64,000 bases of DNA, taken from positions 31,672-95,671 of the forward strand of contig CAZKGR010000011.1 of assembly GCA_964552465.1 (NCBI GenBank), in the 5' to 3' direction. Positions 16,745-24,765 of this stretch are shown piece by piece (within the stretch, counting starts at the first letter, position 1; each line of letters starts with the position of its first letter). The notes below the pieces were generated by a model. That model worked only from the letters and a program-made list of their open reading frames with translations, searched no databases and had not been told where the DNA came from. The position numbers and the translations under genes were made by a program. This stretch comes from BMS3BBIN04 sp964552465 (GTDB taxonomy: Bacteria > Electryoneota > Electryoneia > Electryoneales > Electryoneaceae).

Positions 16745-18925
16745 ATGAAACGAAATCTGATATTGATGATTGTTGGTATTGCGCTGCTGGTATCTACCGC
16801 CGCTGCTGCGCCAACAGTAATCGGCGACGAGCTGTTTCCAGTGCTACAGGTAACAGGCGCTGATGAATATGTCCATGTGCTGGTCCTGATGACCCCCGAA
16901 CCGAGCGGGCAGGATGTTCACAATTACGTGCAAGATGTACGCGCTGAAGATCGCGCCGCTGTGGTTTGGGATTATGTGAGCTCGATTGCTGACGAAGCGC
17001 AGGAAAATCTGCTGGACCGCCTTTATGAAGCCGAGCAGGCTGGTGATGCGCATTCGATCCGTTCCTTGAAAATCGGCAACGCTATCGACGTTGAAGCCAC
17101 CCCCGCTCTGATTCGTGAAATGGCGAGCCGCAATGATGTCCGTGTCATTGATCTGTTGATTCAGGAACAGGTTCTTCCGGCCAGTCCGGGTCCAGCGGAA
17201 CCGGGCGGTAACGAGCTCGATGAAATCGACTGGGGCGTGGTCCGTGTAAACGCGCCGGATGTATGGGACTTGGGATATACGGGTGAAGGTGTGATTGTCG
17301 CGGTGATGGATACTGGCGTCAACTACAACCACCTTGACCTCGCCAGCCACATGTGGGACGGCGGCCCGTCTTACCCGAATCACGGTTGGGATTTCGCGTA
17401 CAATGACAACAATCCGTCCGACAATTACGGTCATGGATCGCATGTTGCCGGTTCTGTTGCCAGCGATGGTACCGCCGGTTCGCAGTGCGGCGTTGCGCCG
17501 GACGCGCTGATCATGGCGCTGAAAGTATTGAATGATAACGGTTCTGGCGATTACGCTGATGTCTGGGCCGCGATCGACTTCCAGGTAGCACAGGGCGCAA
17601 ATGTGTCTACGATGAGTCTCGGCTGGCACAATGTGTCGGCGGCCTCTCGCTCCACCTTCCGCACACATTACGAAGCGTTGAACGCCGCGAATATCGTCTC
17701 GGTGAACTCTGCTGGTAACGACGGCTCAAATCAGAATTGGTATCCGATTCCAGATAATGTGAAGACGCCGGCCAGCGTGCCGCCGCCATGGCTGCACCCC
17801 GACCAACCGCTAAACGGTGTTCCGGCGGGCCAGATCACGATTGGCTCGACTAATTCCAACGACACAATTTCGTCATGGTCCAGCCGCGGGCCGTGCACGT
17901 GGGAGAACGAGTCGCCGTGGTTTGACTTCCCATATGCTGGCGGCGCTCAACCGGGCGTAATCAAGCCGGATCTGTGTGCGCCGGGTGAAAACATTAAGTC
18001 GTGCCTGCACAACAATAACTCGGGCTACACAACCATGAGCGGCACGTCGATGGCGACACCGATTACCGCTGGTGTGTGCGCGCTGCTGAAAAGCCATGAC
18101 ATCAACCTTTCCCCGGCCGATATCGACCAAATCCTTGAAACCACAGCCCTCGAGCTGGGCGCGGCTGGCAAAGACAACACGTATGGTTCCGGTCGTGTGG
18201 ACGCTCTGGCCGCAATAGGAGCCGTTGGTAACCTTCCTGATCTCAACGTAAACCTGAATCCGTTGTATGATCCGTACTATGTCCCGAGCTCGGGCGGAAC
18301 AATCGTTTTCGATGCGATCATCAGCAACAACTACGATGTCAACACAGAGGGTCAGGTTCGCACGCTTGCGATCCTGCCCAACGGCAACGAATACCCCCTC
18401 ATGACCTATAACGTAACCTTCCAGCCGGGCATTAATATTACTGCAAACAACGTAACCGAAACTGTTCCGGGCATGGCTCCAGGCGGCACGTATACATACA
18501 TCGCCCAGGTCGGTCCGACCCCGTGGACGTTGGTCGACGAAGACAGCTTCGAATTCATCAAGTTCGGCGGTGGAACTGACAGCGGCGACTTTGAGTTGGG
18601 CAACGGCAATTGGTTTGAAACGGCTGAAGGCGAAAGCGGTGAGCTGGTTTCGGCGCCGTCCGAGTTTGCGCTGAATGCTGCTTATCCGAACCCATTCAAC
18701 CCGACCACGACATTGTCGGTGAGCTTGCCCGAAGTGTCGGATCTGACGGTGAATGTGTTCAACATCGCAGGTCAACAGGTTGCGACGTTGGTTGATGGTC
18801 AGATGACCGCCGGTCAGCACAGCTTCGTGTTTGACGGTGCAAGTCTGTCCAGCGGCATCTACTTCATACACGCAAATGTTTCGGGCCAGTTGAACACCAC
18901 TCAGAAGGTGATGCTGGCGAGATAG
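16745..18925 (+). CDS. Secreted S8 (subtilisin-like) serine peptidase with C-terminal sorting domain
   Basis: A 726-residue exported protease. A signal peptide (LILMIVGIALLVSTAAAA) is followed by an I9-like propeptide region. The S8 catalytic domain has Asp189 (AVMDTGVNY), His230 (YGHGSHVAG), oxyanion Asn325 (NSAGND) and Ser435 (MSGTSMATP). Next comes the Ig-like module shared with its neighbours (VPSSGGTIVFDA, ILPNGNEYPL, VPGMAPGGTYTYIAQVG, DSFEFIK). The C-terminus carries the sorting domain AYPNPFNPTTTLSVSLPE through SSGIYFIHA. The triad is intact, so it should be active outside the cell or on its surface. AGGAG 7 bases before the ATG at 16745 sets the start. A hairpin with a T run ends it at 18974-18999. 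Confidence 0.95.
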   Translation: MKRNLILMIVGIALLVSTAAAAPTVIGDELFPVLQVTGADEYVHVLVLMTPEPSGQDVHNYVQDVRAEDRAAVVWDYVSSIADEAQENLLDRLYEAEQAGDAHSIRSLKIGNAIDVEATPALIREMASRNDVRVIDLLIQEQVLPASPGPAEPGGNELDEIDWGVVRVNAPDVWDLGYTGEGVIVAVMDTGVNYNHLDLASHMWDGGPSYPNHGWDFAYNDNNPSDNYGHGSHVAGSVASDGTAGSQCGVAPDALIMALKVLNDNGSGDYADVWAAIDFQVAQGANVSTMSLGWHNVSAASRSTFRTHYEALNAANIVSVNSAGNDGSNQNWYPIPDNVKTPASVPPPWLHPDQPLNGVPAGQITIGSTNSNDTISSWSSRGPCTWENESPWFDFPYAGGAQPGVIKPDLCAPGENIKSCLHNNNSGYTTMSGTSMATPITAGVCALLKSHDINLSPADIDQILETTALELGAAGKDNTYGSGRVDALAAIGAVGNLPDLNVNLNPLYDPYYVPSSGGTIVFDAIISNNYDVNTEGQVRTLAILPNGNEYPLMTYNVTFQPGINITANNVTETVPGMAPGGTYTYIAQVGPTPWTLVDEDSFEFIKFGGGTDSGDFELGNGNWFETAEGESGELVSAPSEFALNAAYPNPFNPTTTLSVSLPEVSDLTVNVFNIAGQQVATLVDGQMTAGQHSFVFDGASLSSGIYFIHANVSGQLNTTQKVMLAR

Positions 18926-18973
18926 GCTCTCCAAACAGCTGATGTTTGGTTCAACACCAACGTTATCAACAGT

Positions 18974-18999
18974 CACAGCAGTTAGCTGTGGCTGTTTTT
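18974..18999 (+). terminator. Rho-independent terminator after the subtilase gene
   Basis: CACAGC-AGTTA-GCTGTG stem-loop followed by GCTGTTTTTG, 49 bases after the stop codon. Confidence 0.7.
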
Positions 19000-19012
19000 G
19001 TTTGTGAATTAT

Positions 19013-19041
19013 TTGACCTTTAATCGCTATTTATTGCTAAT
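19013..19041 (+). promoter_or_regulatory. Candidate sigma-70-type promoter of the LVIVD-repeat gene
   Basis: TTGACC (19013-19018), 17-base spacer, GCTAAT (19036-19041), in an AT-rich stretch about 75 bases before the GTG start. The -35 is a good match; the -10 is partial. Confidence 0.35.
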
Positions 19042-19115
19042 ACAGAATATGACAAATATATTTAAGTGAAAAGTTATTACTAGACATGAGATAGACGTTT
19101 AGCGTTGGAGGAACC

Positions 19116-21680
19116 GTGCGAACATTTACTGCCATAGCGATTATCGGGCTGCTGTGTAGCTCGGCTTTCGCTCAAACCAGCCTGAACGTTGAACTCGCCG
19201 GCTCGATAGTTAACAACTGGCAGAACGCGATGAACGCGGACGTTGTCGGTGGACACGCGTATGTCGCAACCGACGCCGGACTTTCGGTTCTGGATGTTCA
19301 GAACCCGAGTTCGATGACGGAAGTCGGTTTCTACTCCACTGGCGAGCTGTTTGATGTCCAAGTTCAGGGCACATACGCATACGTGTCTGAGTTCGAATAC
19401 GGTTTACGGGTGTTCGATATCAGTGACGTTTCCTCTCCGACCTTGGTCGGCTCGCTACCACTCAACGGCGGCCTGAATGTCAAAGGCCTGGACGTTGTAG
19501 GCGATTACGTATTCATCACAAACGGATACGACGGACTGCGGGTCATTGATGTGAGCGTTCCGAACTCACCCGCAGAAGTTGCTTTCCTGGCCACACCATG
19601 GCCGGCGATAGACGTAACCGTGGCGGGCAATTACGCGTTCGTTGCCCTCTCCAACACCGGGTTGCGGACCACAGACATAAGCAATCCTGTTGGTGAGTTG
19701 ACCGAAGTCGGGTTCTGCGATACCGAAGGTTCGTGTGAAGGGATAGATATCAATGGTGACTATGCGTACATCGCCCACCGGGTGGTCACCAACGGTGCTT
19801 TGCGGGTTATCGACATCTCTGATGTAGCCGCACCGTTTCTAGTCGGATCGTTCGACCTAGATTCGAACGCGAACGACGTTGTGTATGACAACGGACTCGC
19901 TTATGTCGCAGTTGATAACGAAGGACTGCGGATCATCGATGTCAGCGTTCCTGCTGTCCCCAGCGAAGTCGGATTTCTGGACACACCCGGGCAATCGCAT
20001 GGGCTTGTGTACGCCAACGGTTACGTTTACTTCGCGGCGGAAGCTTCTGGCATGCGCACGATAGACGTTTCGCTTCCGGCCACGCCTGTTGAGACGAGTC
20101 GTTTAGATGCCGGACGTTTCTGTGGCATCACTGTAGCCGGCGACCTGGCATACATCGCTTACAAAGACGCCGGTATGGCTATCGTTGACTTAAGCGATGT
20201 CACGACTCCACAGACAATCGGTCAATTCGACACCGCCGAACGAGCGCTTGACGTTGCCATTTCCGGTAATTTGGCGTACATCGCTGACAAGCAGGACGGG
20301 GTGCGTGTTATCGACATCACAGACCCAACCACGCCGTTTGAAGTCGGATTTAACGTCGAATCGCAATCTGCACGAGAGATTGTGCTTGCCAACGGAATGG
20401 CCTATGTCGCGGATGGTTTTAACGGCTTTTTGATCATGGATCTCAGCGTCCCGACATCGCCGGTTGTTGTCGGGTCGATTATGACAAGCCAGTACGCGCT
20501 TGGTGTGGATGTATCCGGCAATTACGCGTATGTGGTTGATTCACTCAACGACATTGAAATCTTCGATGTCAGTAATCCCGCCTCCCCCGTATTCTGCGGA
20601 TGGTTCTACCTCGGTGGCGGTTGGGCTAATGATATCCAAGTCCGCGACAATATTGCATACATGGCGTACGAATATATCGACTTCCGAGTGGCTGATGTCA
20701 GCGATCCGTATGCTGCCGTGGAAATCGGATTCCTCGAAATGGAAAGCAATTCCGGGCACGTTGCGTTGAACGGAGATTTCGCGTTTGTGGGACAGGGAGG
20801 TGACGGAGTCCGTGTTTTGGATATCAACGACCCAACCTCGCCCATGGAACTCGGGTACTACGATACCGAGGTACTCGTTCGCTCTGTTGGCGCCTACGGT
20901 CAGTACGCGCTTGTTGGCGACGACAACACGTTCTACGTGTTTGACTGCACCGAGGCGATGGAAGGACCGCCGGAAGTGTCCATGTCGCTGACACCTCCTG
21001 ACCAGCTGACTGTCCCACCGGGCACCTTCATGTACTACGGTGCGCAAGTGGTCAGCAACTTCCTCGTTCCGACGCAAGTTGATTTGTGGACCGAGGTCAC
21101 GCTGCCCAACGGCAACATTTACGGTCCGCTGCTGTTAGTGTCGCCAACGCTGGGTCCGGGGACAGTAATTAACCGCCCCGAGCTGCCGCTATACATCCCC
21201 GGTATCGCTCCTCCCGGCAGTTATGTCTTCCACGCAAACGCGGGTGACCACGATCTGTCCATCGTGATTGATTCGGATTCCTTCGCCTTTGAGGTGACTG
21301 CGGCGGCAGCGTCAAACACTGGCGGAATGGGCTGGGACTCGGTGGATTATACTACGTACTTCCTCCCTGCCGACGATGGGGATGCTGGCAACAAAGTAGC
21401 GATTTCTCCGCCCTCGGAATTCGCTTTGACTGCTGCGTACCCAAACCCGTTCAACCCGACGACGACGATAGCTGTTAGCCTGCCGGAAGCGTCGGATCTG
21501 ACGATGACCGTGTTCAACGTGATGGGTCAGCAGGTCGCGACTTTGGCGAACGGCAAGTTCGACGCCGGTCAGCACAGCTTCGTACTTGACGGTACGAACC
21601 TGTCTAGCGGACTGTACTTCATACACGCGAACGTTCCTGATCACCTCAATCAGATTCAGAAGGTCACGTTGATGAAGTAA
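19116..21680 (+). CDS. Secreted LVIVD-repeat beta-propeller protein with sorting domain
   Basis: An 854-residue exported protein. The signal peptide is AIAIIGLLCSSAFA. About fourteen LVIVD-type repeats of roughly 42 residues follow, each with a core such as GLRVIDVSVPNSP or GVRVIDITDPTTP preceded by an 'AYVA' strand; these probably form one or two beta-propellers. Then come the shared Ig-like module (VPPGTFMYYGA, TEVTLPNGNIYGP, IPGIAPPGSYVFHANAG) and the sorting domain (AYPNPFNPTTTIAVSLPE). It is probably a surface-exposed binding or structural protein; the ligand is unknown. The start is GTG at 19116 with GGAGGA 4-5 bases ahead. It lies in a run of three sorting-domain genes on the same strand. 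Confidence 0.92.
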   Translation: MRTFTAIAIIGLLCSSAFAQTSLNVELAGSIVNNWQNAMNADVVGGHAYVATDAGLSVLDVQNPSSMTEVGFYSTGELFDVQVQGTYAYVSEFEYGLRVFDISDVSSPTLVGSLPLNGGLNVKGLDVVGDYVFITNGYDGLRVIDVSVPNSPAEVAFLATPWPAIDVTVAGNYAFVALSNTGLRTTDISNPVGELTEVGFCDTEGSCEGIDINGDYAYIAHRVVTNGALRVIDISDVAAPFLVGSFDLDSNANDVVYDNGLAYVAVDNEGLRIIDVSVPAVPSEVGFLDTPGQSHGLVYANGYVYFAAEASGMRTIDVSLPATPVETSRLDAGRFCGITVAGDLAYIAYKDAGMAIVDLSDVTTPQTIGQFDTAERALDVAISGNLAYIADKQDGVRVIDITDPTTPFEVGFNVESQSAREIVLANGMAYVADGFNGFLIMDLSVPTSPVVVGSIMTSQYALGVDVSGNYAYVVDSLNDIEIFDVSNPASPVFCGWFYLGGGWANDIQVRDNIAYMAYEYIDFRVADVSDPYAAVEIGFLEMESNSGHVALNGDFAFVGQGGDGVRVLDINDPTSPMELGYYDTEVLVRSVGAYGQYALVGDDNTFYVFDCTEAMEGPPEVSMSLTPPDQLTVPPGTFMYYGAQVVSNFLVPTQVDLWTEVTLPNGNIYGPLLLVSPTLGPGTVINRPELPLYIPGIAPPGSYVFHANAGDHDLSIVIDSDSFAFEVTAAAASNTGGMGWDSVDYTTYFLPADDGDAGNKVAISPPSEFALTAAYPNPFNPTTTIAVSLPEASDLTMTVFNVMGQQVATLANGKFDAGQHSFVLDGTNLSSGLYFIHANVPDHLNQIQKVTLMK

Positions 21681-21724
21681 GGACAGTCCTGAGTCCACAG
21701 TCTCGAGTCCCGAGTAACACCCTG

Positions 21725-21748
21725 GCCCGGCTTTGCAGTCGGGCTTTT
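21725..21748 (+). terminator. Terminator after the LVIVD-repeat gene
   Basis: GCCCGGCTTTGCAGTCGGGC hairpin followed by TTTT. The same 24 bases occur at 24370-24393 behind the next sorting-domain gene. Confidence 0.8.
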
Positions 21749-21759
21749 CTGTAATCAAT

Positions 21760-21782
21760 TGTAGCCCGGCACATGCCGGGCT
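21760..21782. repeat. Palindrome TGTAGCCCGGCACATGCCGGGCT
   Basis: It shares the TGTAGCCCGG end with the element at 15803-15861. It is intergenic and follows directly after the terminator. Confidence 0.6.
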
Positions 21783-21880
21783 GTTGTCTTTACGCTTTGC
21801 CGGACCATTCGGCAGCCGAAATTCACTTGTATCAATAAATTAAACCGGTATTAAGATTGTCTGTTATTTCCCTGTTTTTA

Positions 21881-21910
21881 TTGACTTTTGAACTCTTTGG
21901 TAAATATGTT
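21881..21910 (+). promoter_or_regulatory. Candidate sigma-70-type promoter of the gene at 21981
   Basis: TTGACT (21881-21886), 18-base spacer, TATGTT (21905-21910), about 70 bases before the start codon. The match is moderate. Confidence 0.35.
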
Positions 21911-21980
21911 GGGAGCATGTTTGGGCTGTGTACCATATATATCTCGGATTGAATGGAGGTTGAATAAACAAGGGGGAAGC

Positions 21981-24338
21981 ATGCGAACTCTACTCATCGT
22001 TTTGTTGGTATTGGGTGTTTCGATGTCTGTATCTGCCGACGGCTATGACAGAATCGCGTTAAAAGAGGCGTTTAATGCGCAGCAGAACGGCGTTGAGCTC
22101 ACCAAATCTCAGGACGCGTTGCTCGACCTGTATTACGCTGAAAATCCTCCTGTGATTGACAACGTCGGCGGTCCGGATAATTTCGGCTACGCCTGGAAGG
22201 ACAGCGAAGAGCCGGATGGCCCGGACTACAACTGGATCGACATCACCGGCACTGGCACTTCTTTCCACGATGACATGGGTGACGATGTTGTTGGTGGTCC
22301 GTATGCGATGGGATTTTCGTTCCCGTACTACGGTGGAACCGTTTCGGATGTCTGGATTGGCTCGAATGGCGCCATCAACTTCGACGGCAACTACATCAGC
22401 CTGTCGAACTACGAGTACCCGACCACATCACATGGTGGCCACATTGCTGCGTTCAACGACGATCTCGATCCGTGGGATGCCCCGGACGCCGCTTCGTACT
22501 ATGAATTGGTGACCGTTGGCGACCTGCAGGTCTTCGTCATCGCCTGCATCAACTGGGATGAGTATCCCGGCAACGTGGATCCAGAAGGCCAGGAAGATAT
22601 CACCTTCCAGTATCAGCTGTGGGACGACGGCACCATCGAGTTTCACTATCTGTCTGTTGAAGCTCCCGGTCTGGATATCACCCGCAACACCATCGCAATC
22701 CAGAACATGACCCGCGACATTGGTCTAACCGCGTTCTACAACAACAACATTCCGGGCTATCCATATGATGGGTACGCGATTCGTTTCGCCCAGCTGGAAG
22801 CGGATGCTTCGATCAGTGGTTATGTCTATGATTCAGCCACCAATGAGCCGATTGAAGGCGCGTCAGTCACCTTTGGTGGCTTCGCTACCGTAACAGAGGG
22901 AAACGGTTTCTACGAATTGCCCGACCTGTACTCAGGAAACTACAACTGGACAGTGGAGGCGTTCGGTTACGAAGACCAGGTCGGTAACTTCGACATCCTT
23001 CCGGGTGCGAACACACTCGACATCTGGATGGACCCGCAGAACATTAATTCCGATATCCTGATCGTTGACGTGGACGAATCCCCAAACTCTGGCCCGTCAG
23101 TGAGCAGTATTCTACAGGGAATGGGTTACACCACTCTGTACTCGAACGACTTCCTCGAGTACAGCTTCCTTGAATACGAATACGTCTTCGTGTTCACAGG
23201 CGTGTATCCGAACAACTTCATAATCGCAACTGGTTCGCCGGAAGAACAGGTGTGCATTGATTATCTGAACGCACACGGTAACTTGTACCTCGAAGGTGGT
23301 GACGTATTCGACTTCATGCCACCGGTGAACCTGCTAGCCATGTTGCCGATTATCACTCCTGGGGGGGGGACTACCTCCTTCGAAAACGTCATGGGTGAAG
23401 GTCCATTGGCGGGTCTCGAACTAGCATATGCTGGCGAAGACAACTGGTTGGATGCTATCGAAGCGGATGTAAACGCAATCCGCCTCCTATATAACCCGAA
23501 CGATGGCGGAGGTTGCCTTGTGGTTGACAACAGCTTGCTGTATCACACCGCATGCGCCGCTTTCGAGCTCGGTATGCTTGTGGATGATGTTGAATGGTCA
23601 CGCGTGGACATCGTTGCCGAGATCATGAACAACTTCGACGCAGGCGTCGAACCCGATCCGGTCAACCTATACCTCATGCCGGTTGTTGACAGTGTACCCG
23701 CCGAAGGTGGCACCATTGTTTACGACGCTCGGCTGGTCAGCGACATCGGTCTGTCCATGCTTGGTTTACGTTATGGGACTTACGTGTACCTGCCGAACGG
23801 TCAGCCCTTCGGCCCGATCGACAACATTCAGTTCAACCTGATTCCGTTCATGGACATCACTGTGACCGGTATGACGGTTAATGTTCCGGGAGTTGCCCCG
23901 CAGGGTCAATACATCTTTGAAGCGGTCGCTGGTGTCCCCAACAACCCGATGTTGCAAGTTTCGGACAGCTTTAATTTCACCAAGACAGGCATCGTCGCTG
24001 TGGGCAGCAGTGAGTGGATCGGTAACGGAACATTCATCGTCGGTGAACAAGAAAGCGCTGTGACTCTGCCAACCAGTTTCGAGATGGAAGCTGCCTATCC
24101 GAACCCCTTCAACCCGACGACGACGGTTACAATTGCGTTACCAGAAGTGTCTGATCTGACCGTGACCGTGTTCAACATAACTGGTCAGCAGGTCGCGACA
24201 CTGGTTGATGGTCAGGTGACTGCCGGGCAGCACAGCTTAGTGCTTGGTGGTACGAACCTGTCCAGCGGCATCTACTTCATTCAGGCGACAGTACCCGACC
24301 GGCTGAACGCGATTCAGAAGGTCACGTTGATTAAATAA
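21981..24338 (+). CDS. Secreted multidomain protein with carboxypeptidase-regulatory-like and sorting domains
   Basis: A 785-residue exported protein. The signal peptide is LLIVLLVLGVSMSVSA. A beta-sandwich region of about 200 residues follows, of a type common in FCB exported proteins (FSFPYYGGTVSDVWIGSNG, then HIAAFNDDLDP). Next is a carboxypeptidase-regulatory-like domain (ISGYVYDSATNEPIEGASV), then a Rossmann-like segment of unknown role (SDILIVDVDESPNSGPSV to VCIDYLNAHGNLYLEGGD). The shared Ig-like module (VPAEGGTIVYDA, VPGVAPQGQYIFEAVAG) and the sorting domain (AYPNPFNPTTTVTIALPE) end it. No catalytic motif was recognised, so an adhesive or structural role is most likely. The ATG at 21981 has AGGGGGA ahead. 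Confidence 0.9.
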   Translation: MRTLLIVLLVLGVSMSVSADGYDRIALKEAFNAQQNGVELTKSQDALLDLYYAENPPVIDNVGGPDNFGYAWKDSEEPDGPDYNWIDITGTGTSFHDDMGDDVVGGPYAMGFSFPYYGGTVSDVWIGSNGAINFDGNYISLSNYEYPTTSHGGHIAAFNDDLDPWDAPDAASYYELVTVGDLQVFVIACINWDEYPGNVDPEGQEDITFQYQLWDDGTIEFHYLSVEAPGLDITRNTIAIQNMTRDIGLTAFYNNNIPGYPYDGYAIRFAQLEADASISGYVYDSATNEPIEGASVTFGGFATVTEGNGFYELPDLYSGNYNWTVEAFGYEDQVGNFDILPGANTLDIWMDPQNINSDILIVDVDESPNSGPSVSSILQGMGYTTLYSNDFLEYSFLEYEYVFVFTGVYPNNFIIATGSPEEQVCIDYLNAHGNLYLEGGDVFDFMPPVNLLAMLPIITPGGGTTSFENVMGEGPLAGLELAYAGEDNWLDAIEADVNAIRLLYNPNDGGGCLVVDNSLLYHTACAAFELGMLVDDVEWSRVDIVAEIMNNFDAGVEPDPVNLYLMPVVDSVPAEGGTIVYDARLVSDIGLSMLGLRYGTYVYLPNGQPFGPIDNIQFNLIPFMDITVTGMTVNVPGVAPQGQYIFEAVAGVPNNPMLQVSDSFNFTKTGIVAVGSSEWIGNGTFIVGEQESAVTLPTSFEMEAAYPNPFNPTTTVTIALPEVSDLTVTVFNITGQQVATLVDGQVTAGQHSLVLGGTNLSSGIYFIQATVPDRLNAIQKVTLIK

Positions 24339-24369
24339 GGCGGAGTCGAGATACGAGCAACATCTCAAA

Positions 24370-24393
24370 GCCCGGCTTTGCAGTCGGGCTTTT
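24370..24393 (+). terminator. Terminator after the multidomain protein gene
   Basis: The same GCCCGGCTTTGCAGTCGGGC-TTTT hairpin as at 21725-21748. Confidence 0.8.
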
Positions 24394-24399
24394 AATATG

Positions 24400-24534
24400 C
24401 CCGTGTGAATCCTCGAAGAGGTTCACAGGGATTCGCCAAGCCCACAAGCCCGACTATCCACGACATAAATGTCGTGTGCATAACACCAGGCCACACAAGA
24501 TCATCCCTGCTGGCGCAGCCCGCAGGGGCACCGT
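24400..24534. repeat. Cluster of three palindromic repeats
   Basis: It contains CCCGTGTGAATCCTC/GAGGTTCACAGGG (24400-24430), CACGACATAAATGTCGTG of the GAC...GTC family (24459-24476) and a family 2 element running from GATCATCCCTGCTGGCG to CCGCAGGGGCACC (24499-24534). With the terminator they fill most of the 427-base gap before the peptidase gene. The remaining 24535-24765 shows no other structure apart from the ribosome site. Confidence 0.65.
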
Positions 24535-24765
24535 ATTCACCCAGAGCCCGGTGTAACGTTTTCGCTTTTTCCGCAGTCAAGTAGAGTATCCTGGGTGAGG
24601 TGTGTCCTGTTGTATCATTGCTAACATGTAAACGAGACGGTCACCGTCTCCTCTGCGAGTTGTCTGGATTTGTGATTACGCTTAACATACTTGATTCGTA
24701 AACTTGTAACATATCGGGAGCCGGAAACGCCGGTTATTCCTGATCGACATGGAATGGAGGGAAGC

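Noticed and set aside
17873..18976. 367-codon open frame on the minus strand
   Set aside because: Antisense shadow of the subtilase gene; no start signal and no recognisable protein features.
19240..20950. Periodic similarity about every 126 bases, at first sight a tandem DNA repeat or CRISPR-like array
   Set aside because: The period is the LVIVD protein repeat (about 42 residues). Spacing and sequence vary as expected for a diverged propeller, and no short identical repeats are present.
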